The notes beneath the pieces are model-generated. The model worked only from the letters and a program-made list of their open reading frames with translations, did not search any database and was not told where the DNA came from. A DNA stretch of 7,340 bases from contig PLRZ01000428.1 of the NCBI GenBank assembly GCA_003164075.1, positions 2,249 through 9,588 on the forward strand. Reading direction: 5' to 3'. Both the position numbers and the translations under genes were made by a program. Shown one piece after another: positions 1 to 5,485 of the stretch (positions within the stretch are counted from its first letter, which is position 1; every line of letters starts with the position of its first letter). The stretch comes from Bryobacterales bacterium. Lineage in GTDB: Bacteria; Acidobacteriota; Terriglobia; Bryobacterales; Bryobacteraceae.

Positions 1-67
1 AAATTGCAGGGCGACATCAGGAGTTTTGTTCTTGCGGGCGTGAATCGTGGCGGGTAGCTCTTTCGAG

Positions 68-104
68 CCAGTATCGGGTATGATGGCCCGGCCATCTATA
101 CTGG
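68..104. promoter_or_regulatory. Nested dyad (operator or 5'-leader hairpin) upstream of the DUF3300 operon
   Basis: Two perfect inverted repeats are nested here. The inner one is GATGGCC-C-GGCCATC (arms 82-88 and 90-96, one central base). The outer one is CCAGTAT (68-74) pairing with ATACTGG (98-104). The two stems are separated by 7 bases on the left and 1 base on the right. Two -10-like hexamers overlap the dyad, TATGAT (79-84) and TATACT (97-102), but neither has a convincing -35 at normal spacing. The dyad ends 22 bases before the ATG and 10 bases before the ribosome binding site. It could be a repressor or activator operator, or a leader RNA hairpin if transcription starts further upstream. 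The symmetry is directly visible; the function is inferred. Confidence 0.5.
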
Positions 105-126
105 TGGGTTCGCGAGGAGGAAGAAA

Positions 127-1263
127 ATGCGACGCTTCCCAGTGTTGGCAGTGCTTGGCAGTTTACTATGGCTTTCCGGCGACGGCCTGCTGAGGGCACA
201 ACAGCCGCCGCCCGTACCACCACCGGACCAGACGCTCACTCCGCAACAACTGGAAAACCTGGTGGCGCCCATCGCGCTCTATCCCGATCCGCTGCTTGGC
301 CAGATCATGGTAGCGGCCACCTATCCGCTGGAAGTGGTGCAGGCGTACCAATGGTTGCAGCGGAATCCCGGCCTCACCGGTTCGGCGCTCACGGATGGCG
401 CCCAGCAGCAGAATTGGGACCCCAGCGTGCAAGCCCTGGTGCTCTTTCCGGACGTCGTGAAGCGGCTCAATGACGATGTGACCTGGACTACAGACTTGGG
501 CAACGCCTTTCTGGCCCAGCAGGCGGAAGTCATGGACGCCGTCCAGCGACTGCGCCAGCAGGCACAACAGGCGGGCAAACTGAACTCCACGCCGCAGGAA
601 ACCGTGACCACGGTTCCCGACCAGGCCGGCGCACCGGCCATCGAGATTGAACCGGCCGACCCGGCAGTGATGTACGTGCCGATGTACAACCCCGCGTGGA
701 TCTGGGGACCGCCGCTCTACTATCCGTATCCAGGCTGGTTTTGGCCTCCCCAGCCGGGAGCGGGCATCTACTTCGGCTTTGGACCCGGCATCGGTATCGG
801 CGCCTATTTCGGCGGCGGCTGGGGCGGCTGGGGCGGTTGGGGTTGGCATCCCGGATGGGGCGCCCACACCGTGATTGTCAACAACACGTTCATTCACCGC
901 TACAATTTCAATTCCGCGCACCTGGCGCAACTGCACGGAAATTCGGTGTGGCAGCACGATTCGTTCCATCGCCAGGGCGTACCCTATGCCCGGCCCGAGC
1001 TGGCCAACCGCTACCAGGGGCAGGTGCGCCAAAACCTGCAGCCGGCCGCGACTCAGCGGGCACGCAGCGGGGCGTCGCCATCCAACGAGCGCATGGGCAC
1101 TCGAAGCGTCGCGCCGAATAACTCGCACGGCGGAGCTTTCGGCGGGATGGAGAGCGGGCAGGCCGCGAAGATTCACAGCGACCACGGTTATTCGAGTCTT
1201 GGTCCATCCCGTAGCGGCGGAGGCGGAGGGCACGCCGCACCGGCCGGGGGCAGAAGGAAATAG
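127..1263 (+). CDS. Secreted DUF3300 domain protein
   Basis: This is a 378-residue exported protein of unknown function. A signal peptide covers residues 1-24 (two arginines, then a hydrophobic run, with likely cleavage after LRA). A proline-rich linker follows (27-33). The DUF3300 domain starts at residue 38 and shows the family's typical beginning: LTPQQLENLVAPIALYPDPL, then a QAYQWLQRNP segment, then WDPSVQALVLFPDVVKRL around 97-114. Another segment with paired PADPAVMYVPMYNPAW (176-191) leads into a Tyr/Pro-rich and Gly/Trp-rich region (192-245, including GGWGGWGGWGW). The C-terminus (about 300-378) is low-complexity, rich in Gly, Ser, Arg and His. The ATG is preceded by a strong AGGAGG (115-120) six bases away. 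The next gene follows 9 bases after the stop and is a DUF2950 protein, a recurrent partner. The family is assigned firmly; the localisation (periplasm or surface) is inferred and the molecular role is unknown. Confidence 0.9.
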   Translation: MRRFPVLAVLGSLLWLSGDGLLRAQQPPPVPPPDQTLTPQQLENLVAPIALYPDPLLGQIMVAATYPLEVVQAYQWLQRNPGLTGSALTDGAQQQNWDPSVQALVLFPDVVKRLNDDVTWTTDLGNAFLAQQAEVMDAVQRLRQQAQQAGKLNSTPQETVTTVPDQAGAPAIEIEPADPAVMYVPMYNPAWIWGPPLYYPYPGWFWPPQPGAGIYFGFGPGIGIGAYFGGGWGGWGGWGWHPGWGAHTVIVNNTFIHRYNFNSAHLAQLHGNSVWQHDSFHRQGVPYARPELANRYQGQVRQNLQPAATQRARSGASPSNERMGTRSVAPNNSHGGAFGGMESGQAAKIHSDHGYSSLGPSRSGGGGGHAAPAGGRRK

Positions 1264-1272
1264 GAGGCAGCC

Positions 1273-2211
1273 ATGAAAACGAACTGGCAAAACATGCTGC
1301 GGCCGGCGCTCTCCGCGGGAGCTCTCGTGGCGCTGACGCTGACTGTTCTTCCCGCGCAACCTCCGGCCGCGCAGCCGGCTTTCGCTACGCCCGAAGAGGC
1401 CATCCACGCGGTGGGCGACGCCGCCGGGCATAACGATACGGCCGCCTTGTCGAAGCTCTTCGGCCCGGGAGGCAAGGACCTTGTGGAGCCCGCCGATGAC
1501 GCCGGCGCGCGCGAAAACCGCGCCAACTTCGCCAAAATGGTGCACGAAAAAATACAGATCGAGCGGGACCCGACCAATCTTAACCGCGTGACATTCTCCG
1601 TGGGCGCCGACGGGTGGCCGTTCCCCATTCCGCTGGTTCGCAACCAGGCGGGCCATTGGTCTTTCGACGCGGCGCAGGGCAAGATGGAGGTTCTGGCGCG
1701 GCGCGTCGGGCGCAACGAGCTGAACGCCATGGAAGTGTGCCGCGGCTACGTGGAAGCCCAGATGGCATATGCCAATGTGGACCGCAACACCGGCGGCATC
1801 CTGGAGTACGCCCAGAGAATCGTCAGCTCACCGGGCAAGCAGGACGGACTCTATTGGGAAGGCCAGCCGGGAAACCTGGTGCCCAAGTCTTTCGCGGACG
1901 CGGCCGAGGCGGTGGCGGAAGCCGGCAAGAAGCCGGAACCGTACCACGGATATTTCTACCGCATTCTGAAGGCGCAAGGGCCGGCCGCCGACGGAGGCGC
2001 GATGAGCTACGTGGTGAAGGGCGAGATGATCGGCGGATTTGCGCTGGTTGCCTGGCCGGCCGAATATGGCGTTACCGGCGTGAAAACCTTCATCGTGAAC
2101 CACCGCGGCATCGTCTACGAGAAGGACCTGGGGCCCACGACAGCCACGCTGGCTCGCCAAATGACGCAGTTCAACCCCGGCATGGGTTGGCATCCGGTCG
2201 ATAAGGAATGA
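1273..2211 (+). CDS. Secreted DUF2950 domain protein
   Basis: This 312-residue protein carries an N-terminal export signal (basic start, hydrophobic residues 12-26, likely cleavage near residues 28-33). After it comes FATPEEAIHAVGDAAGHNDT (37-56), the usual start of DUF2950 proteins, which resembles a small helical domain that precedes the main fold. Family segments follow: WPFPIPLVRNQAGHWSFD (115-132), the RRVGRNEL/NAMEVCRGYVEAQ block (143-163), YHGYFYRILKAQGPAADGG (224-242) and the C-terminal GVTGVKTFIVNHRGIVYEKD (266-285). The length is normal for the family, with no sign of truncation. Its ribosome binding site AGGAGG (1262-1267) overlaps the TAG stop of the DUF3300 gene (1261-1263), so the two are almost certainly one operon with coupled translation. 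Function is unknown. Both products are exported, which suggests they meet in the periplasm or at the outer membrane; this is inference. Confidence 0.9.
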   Translation: MKTNWQNMLRPALSAGALVALTLTVLPAQPPAAQPAFATPEEAIHAVGDAAGHNDTAALSKLFGPGGKDLVEPADDAGARENRANFAKMVHEKIQIERDPTNLNRVTFSVGADGWPFPIPLVRNQAGHWSFDAAQGKMEVLARRVGRNELNAMEVCRGYVEAQMAYANVDRNTGGILEYAQRIVSSPGKQDGLYWEGQPGNLVPKSFADAAEAVAEAGKKPEPYHGYFYRILKAQGPAADGGAMSYVVKGEMIGGFALVAWPAEYGVTGVKTFIVNHRGIVYEKDLGPTTATLARQMTQFNPGMGWHPVDKE

Positions 2212-2279
2212 TTCGGATCCAGCCGCTCGGCTCTTAGGAATGAGAGTGATCTCTTCGAGTCCGGGCAAAGACATTAATG

Positions 2280-2359
2280 GCCACGGATAAACACGGATGA
2301 ACACAGATAAAAGACAAAGAAAAATTTCTTATCCGTGTTCATCCGTGTTCATCCGTGGC
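2280..2359. repeat. Large imperfect palindrome with 10-base periodic arms (copy A); possible bidirectional terminator
   Basis: The left arm 2280-2310 and right arm 2329-2359 are reverse complements over 31 bases with two mismatches, around an A-rich 18-base loop (2311-2328). The arms are made of a degenerate 10-mer, ATCCGTGTTC, repeated head to tail (2331-2340, 2341-2350, then a partial unit). The palindrome sits between two convergent genes, so its transcript could fold into a long hairpin from either side and stop or protect both messages. There is no strong uridine run directly after the stem, so it is not a classic intrinsic terminator. Confidence 0.75.
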
Positions 2360-2442
2360 TAAATTTGTTTGTGCGGAGCGGTGGCTCAGTCCGATTCCCC
2401 GGCAGTTCCGGAATGCCGCTGACATCGGGAGTTCGGAGTCTC

Positions 2443-2468
2443 GGCGCTGTAGACTGCGAGTCTGCGCC
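2443..2468. repeat. Small hairpin at the distal edge of repeat copy A
   Basis: GGCGC-TGT-AGACT (2443-2455) pairs with AGTCT-GCGCC (2459-2468) around a GCG loop, leaving a three-base bulge. That gives ten base pairs. The hairpin directly follows the 18-mer GGAGTTCGGAGTCTCG element. Copy B does not preserve this stem, so it is probably a separate short repeat next to, or replacing, the end of the unit. Confidence 0.5.
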
Positions 2469-2526
2469 ACGATGCTTTGCGTCGAAGTCATTCCGTGTGG
2501 GGGAGCGCTCCGCAAACGATCCGGCC

Positions 2527-3567
2527 TTATAGATTTGGCGTGATCTTATGCAGGGTCCGCGGCCGGTCCGGATCCAGCCCTTTCTGGACCGCCAGGTACG
2601 CCGCGAAGAGTTGCGCCGGGACGATATACGGGATGGGCGTCAACGCTTCCTTCAGCTTGCGCGGCAGACGAATCACCTTGGTGGCGCAAGCCTCCACTTG
2701 CCGGTTGCCGGAATCGGTGATGGCCACGATTTCCGCCTGCACCTGTTTCAGTTTTCCGAGCACTTCGCTCATCGACCCCCACGTTTCGCCCGGCGGCGCG
2801 AACGCGAATACCGGGAAGCCCTGCTCCACCAGCGCGATAGGGCCGTGCAGCAGATCGGCCGAGGAGAACCGCTCGGCCACTACGTAGCACGTCTCCATCA
2901 GCTTCAGCGAAAATTCGAAGGCGTTGGCGTAATTCAGCCCGCGCCCTATCACCACTGCCTGGCGCATGAAGCGGTACCGCTCGGAAAGCGCGCCGATCTC
3001 CGGTTCCAGGCGCAGAGCCGACGCCACCGCGGCGGGGAGCCGTTCGAGATCGGCGGGGCGCAGGCTGCCGCCCAGAACCGAAGCCAGCAGATAGAGCAAC
3101 AGCAATTGGCCGGTATACGTCTTGGTGGCGGCGACGCTTTTTTCGGCCCCGGCGCGCACCAGAAAGACGTGCTCCGCCAGGTGGGCCAACGTGCTGTCAC
3201 GCTCATTGGTGATTCCCAACGTCAGTGCGCCGCTCTTGCGGGCCCGTTCCAGCACCAGATTGGTATCGGTGGATTCGCCGGATTGCGAGAGCGCCACTAC
3301 CAGCGTTTCGCGGTAATCGAGCTGAGCCCCATACAAAGTAGTTATCGACGGGGCCGCCAGGGAGACCGGAATGCCAGTGGCGATTTCGATCAGATAACGG
3401 CCGAATAAGGCGGCATTGTCCGACGTGCCACGCGCCACCAGCACAATCAGGCGCGGGCGCCGTTTTTCCAATACCCGGCGAAGCGCCGCCACGGCCGGCG
3501 CTGCTCCAGCCAGGGTGCGCTCCAGCGCTTGCGGCTGTTCACGGATTTCGGATAACATGCGAGACAT
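2527..3567 (-). CDS. SIS-domain sugar-phosphate isomerase/deaminase (GlmS-isomerase-like, NagB-II type)
   Basis: This 346-residue cytosolic protein has two SIS folds and lacks the glutamine amidotransferase half of GlmS. SIS 1 shows RGTSDNAALFGRYLIE (46-61), SQSGESTDTN (94-103) and the AGAEKSVAATKTYT signature (139-152). SIS 2 shows GRGLNYANAFEFSLKLMET (208-226) and LLHGPIAL (239-246). The C-terminus DPDRPRTLHKIT (332-343) matches the closing segment of GlmS. Residues equivalent to the E. coli GlmS isomerase Lys485, Glu488, His504 and Lys603 appear as Lys222, Glu225, His241 and Lys341, so it should be active on an amino-sugar phosphate. The most likely role is glucosamine-6-phosphate deamination/isomerisation; an AgaS-like role is an alternative. 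The chosen start (ATG 3565-3567) gives the usual family N-terminus MSRMLSEIREQP and has GGTGG six bases or so upstream. In-frame ATGs at 3579, 3600 and 3753 exist; the last would run through repeat DNA. Confidence 0.88.
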   Translation of the reverse strand: MSRMLSEIREQPQALERTLAGAAPAVAALRRVLEKRRPRLIVLVARGTSDNAALFGRYLIEIATGIPVSLAAPSITTLYGAQLDYRETLVVALSQSGESTDTNLVLERARKSGALTLGITNERDSTLAHLAEHVFLVRAGAEKSVAATKTYTGQLLLLYLLASVLGGSLRPADLERLPAAVASALRLEPEIGALSERYRFMRQAVVIGRGLNYANAFEFSLKLMETCYVVAERFSSADLLHGPIALVEQGFPVFAFAPPGETWGSMSEVLGKLKQVQAEIVAITDSGNRQVEACATKVIRLPRKLKEALTPIPYIVPAQLFAAYLAVQKGLDPDRPRTLHKITPNL

Positions 3568-3628
3568 TACTTCCACCATAGCAGGAGGCAAGTCCGGCAT
3601 AAAAGCGCGCGGGGCGGAGCGGGTGCGG

Positions 3629-3723
3629 GTGGGGCAGCCGGTGCTCGCTTGCCCTCTATCCCGCTTGGGCAGCGGGCTTGGTTCAGCGAGGACGGGCGGG
3701 CAGGCGAGCACCGCCTGCCCCAC
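3629..3723. repeat. GC-rich palindromic repeat between the secretin and SIS genes
   Basis: The arms 3629-3654 and 3698-3723 are reverse complements over 26 bases with two mismatches (consensus GTGGGGCAGGCGGTGCTCGC followed by CTGCCC). The 43-base centre holds a second small stem, CCCGCT (3660-3665) with AGCGGG (3671-3676). It lies downstream of the secretin stop and upstream of the SIS start, both read on the minus strand. It could therefore act as an mRNA-stabilising or terminating hairpin between them. An in-frame extension of the SIS gene passes through it and gives a low-complexity, unconvincing peptide. It looks like a dispersed intergenic palindromic repeat; copy number elsewhere cannot be judged from here. 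Confidence 0.8.
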
Positions 3724-3753
3724 CTCCGGGCTCATCCCCAATTCCACGAACAT

Positions 3754-3771
3754 CAGGAGTTCGGAGTTTCG
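3754..3771 (+). repeat. Solo copy of the CAGGAGTTCGGAGTYTCG 18-mer
   Basis: CAGGAGTTCGGAGTTTCG here differs by two bases from 2426-2443 and by one base from the minus-strand copy at 6597-6614. The match extends leftward as CAT. A shorter relative, GACATCAGGAGTT, occurs at 13-25. Here the 18-mer is without the palindrome and long flank seen in the two long units, so it may be an independent short repeat or the remnant of a third unit. Confidence 0.6.
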
Positions 3772-3808
3772 ATTTTGGCTAAGAACCGCTTGCTGGCTCG
3801 CAAAACGG

Positions 3809-5422
3809 CTACAGCGGAGTGAGCGGCCGGGTCTCGGTACCGGTGCGGAACGAGCGCACCACGCTCTCGCCCGGCGGAAGCGTGAGCAGCACCGGACGAA
3901 GCAGCAGGATCACCTGATCGGAGTCGCTGTCGTGTTCGTGCGTGTTGGTGAGCGGCCCCAGAAAGGGAATGCGGTTCAGGCCGGCCAGTCCCGAGAGCGT
4001 GCGCGCCTCGTTGGTGGTCAGCAGTCCCGCGATGATGGCCCACTCGCCGAATTTGAGCCGGGTGATGTTCTTGATCGCACGGCTGGAAATCACCGGCAGG
4101 CCGTTCACCGACGCTCCCGTCAGAACCTGAAACTGCGCTTCCACGTCCAGTGACACGCTTTCGCTGTCGTGCACCAGCGGGGTGGTCGTCAATGTCAGAC
4201 CGAGATCCTGAAATGTAAAGGAAGGCGCCGGGGTCACGCTGCCCACTCCGGTGGCCGATGACGAAGTCCCATATCCGCCCGTCATGATGGGATACTTCTG
4301 GCCGATGTGGAGGGTAGCTTTCTGTCCGCTATTCCCGCGAAGCTGCGCCGCCAGAAGTTGTTTCGACGAGGATTTCGACAACTGGGCCACCAGCGCGGGA
4401 GCTGCTATGCCGATGCCGATCAGCGTCTTTCCGCCGCCAAACGCCAGAAAACCGCTGAGCCCGGATTGCAGCGAAACCGTGTTGTTCAGAGCCGTGGTCA
4501 ACGCGTTGAGCGAGAAGAGGGACGGGAGATTGAGCCCGTAGGTGATGGAATCGTTGCGGGTGACTTCGAGAAATCGCATCTCGATGCCGACTTGCGCCCG
4601 CGAGTGCATCAACTGTTCGAACAGCGCGCGCGCATACACCACTTTGGAAATGCGGTCGCGCATCACCAGGGTGTAAGTCGAAGGGTCGACGCCCACTTTC
4701 TCGATCGCCATGGCCTGCTGCACGGCGCGGACAATCTGATCGAAGTCCTGTTGCGAGAAGGTTTCCGGCAGGCGCACGGACATAGTGACGGTGGGCTCGA
4801 TCTCGGTGCGCTTCTGCGCCGTGTCTTTGGCCACCAGGAAAATTTTGCTGGTGATGGGCACGATGAAAGAGCCGGTGGCCGCCTCCAGGCCGTGCAGAGC
4901 ATCGCGATAGTCCACGCCCTTCATGCGGAAACGAAAGGGCGTGCCCGGTTGGTAGTCCGAGTCATAGATGCACTCCAACCCGAACACGTGGGCCACTTCC
5001 AGAAAGACCTTCTTGTAATCGCCCGTGAAATCCAGGTCGTGGATACCGTGCTCGGCGGCCAATTCCGTGGGCGGCAGCGGTTCGTTGGCGGCGGCCAGGT
5101 CCTCGGCGGTGGGCAGGTCGAAATGGATGGCGGCCGGTTCCCCCAGTTCCTTGTCCAGTTCGGCCACGGTGGGAATTCTGGGCTGCGGTTTGGCCTCCAT
5201 GGCGGCGCGCGACTGCACCGCCTGGGTGCGCTCCCAGTACGTCTTATTACGAGGATCCTTGGCCGCCGCCTCGGCATACATGAGGTAGGCCTGGGCCATA
5301 TGACCGGCCTTTTCGGCGTCGCGCCCCTGCTCGTAAAGTTCCCAGGCCGAAGGCTCCGGCGAGTCTTGCGCCAGAAGGCGCACCGCCAGCACCAGGCCGG
5401 CCAGGGACACATATCGCCGCAT
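3809..5422 (-). CDS. Orphan secretin-family protein (type II/III secretion system secretin domain)
   Basis: This 537-residue protein is exported and predicted to sit in the outer membrane. A signal peptide covers residues 1-19 (MRRYVSLAGLVLAVRLLAQ). Residues 26-66 form a helical TPR-like repeat (AWELYEQGRDAEKAGHMAQA...). Residues 125-200 look like a secretin/TonB short N-terminal domain (LDFTGDYKKVFLEVAHVFGL), followed by an N1-like segment (211-275). The secretin C-terminal domain spans about 276-515. It has GQKYPIMTGG (374-383), FQDLGLTLTTTP (404-415), GEWAIIAGLL (459-468), GLNRIPFLGPL (481-491) and the closing VILLLRPVLLTLP (504-516). The start at 5422 is chosen because it yields the signal peptide. 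An upstream ATG at 5491 would overlap the divergent mscS start and bury that signal. No clear Shine-Dalgarno sequence precedes 5422. No pilus or secretion partners are nearby. It could serve pilus/type II secretion in trans or form a stand-alone pore. Confidence 0.85.
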   Translation of the reverse strand: MRRYVSLAGLVLAVRLLAQDSPEPSAWELYEQGRDAEKAGHMAQAYLMYAEAAAKDPRNKTYWERTQAVQSRAAMEAKPQPRIPTVAELDKELGEPAAIHFDLPTAEDLAAANEPLPPTELAAEHGIHDLDFTGDYKKVFLEVAHVFGLECIYDSDYQPGTPFRFRMKGVDYRDALHGLEAATGSFIVPITSKIFLVAKDTAQKRTEIEPTVTMSVRLPETFSQQDFDQIVRAVQQAMAIEKVGVDPSTYTLVMRDRISKVVYARALFEQLMHSRAQVGIEMRFLEVTRNDSITYGLNLPSLFSLNALTTALNNTVSLQSGLSGFLAFGGGKTLIGIGIAAPALVAQLSKSSSKQLLAAQLRGNSGQKATLHIGQKYPIMTGGYGTSSSATGVGSVTPAPSFTFQDLGLTLTTTPLVHDSESVSLDVEAQFQVLTGASVNGLPVISSRAIKNITRLKFGEWAIIAGLLTTNEARTLSGLAGLNRIPFLGPLTNTHEHDSDSDQVILLLRPVLLTLPPGESVVRSFRTGTETRPLTPL

Positions 5423-5485
5423 AATAATGTGACGGCGGGTCTGGCCGGGACGTGCAAACGATTTAGAATCTGAGGGAGGGATCGA
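5423..5485. promoter_or_regulatory. Divergent intergenic promoter region, secretin versus mscS
   Basis: These 63 bases must carry the start signals for both divergent genes. For mscS, TAGAAT (5464-5469) is a good -10 match. CTGGCC (5441-5446), 17 bases upstream, is a weak -35. A purine-rich ribosome binding site, GAGGGAGGG (5472-5480), lies five bases before the ATG. The -10 is so close to the gene that the leader would be only about ten bases and the binding site would be partly lost, so the real -10 may differ. On the minus strand TTGCAC (5457-5452) is -35-like, but no well-spaced -10 is seen. Confidence 0.4.

Larger units (their letters stand above)
2237..2470 (+). repeat. Long interspersed repeat, copy A (inverted partner at 6571-6811)
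   Basis: This non-coding unit fills most of the convergent 2212-2526 spacer between the DUF2950 gene and the SIS gene. Its parts, in order, are: a 43-base flank (2237-2279) matching copy B with one mismatch; a palindrome (2280-2359); a tail (2360-2425) clearly related to copy B, sharing the blocks AATTTGTTT, GCGGTGGCTCA and GATTCCCCGGC; and the 18-mer CGGGAGTTCGGAGTCTCG (2426-2443). After that only GCGCCAC at similar spacing is shared, so the right edge near 2470 is approximate. No open frame through it looks like a protein, and the short frames consist of repeat sequence. I see no transposase and no clear target-site duplication. The remaining 2471-2526 contains only a 10-base perfect palindrome (2502-2511). 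Confidence 0.85.

Noticed and set aside
166..1656. A 496-codon open frame on the minus strand
   Set aside because: It lies antisense to the DUF3300 and DUF2950 genes, crosses both, has no recognisable domain, and reflects the high GC content at third positions.
2280..2359. Possible CRISPR-like array, because of the repeated 10-mers
   Set aside because: The units are 10 bases, directly adjacent without spacers, and arranged as two inverted arms; no cas genes are present.
2484..2494. 11-base direct match GAAGTCATTCC with 6832-6842
   Set aside because: It lies outside the aligned repeat units and in a different relative orientation; a single 11-mer match in this much sequence is plausibly chance.
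2335..2543. Two short plus-strand frames after the DUF2950 gene
   Set aside because: They start inside the palindrome and run through repeat copy A; similar peptides arise from copy B, so they are products of the repeat and not genes.
2548..3408. A 286-codon open frame on the plus strand
   Set aside because: It is antisense to the SIS-domain gene, whose motifs and catalytic residues are intact on the other strand.
4307..5473. A 388-codon open frame on the plus strand
   Set aside because: It is the antisense shadow of the secretin gene; its translation is His/Arg/Gly-rich without domain features, while the opposite strand carries a clear signal peptide and secretin motifs.
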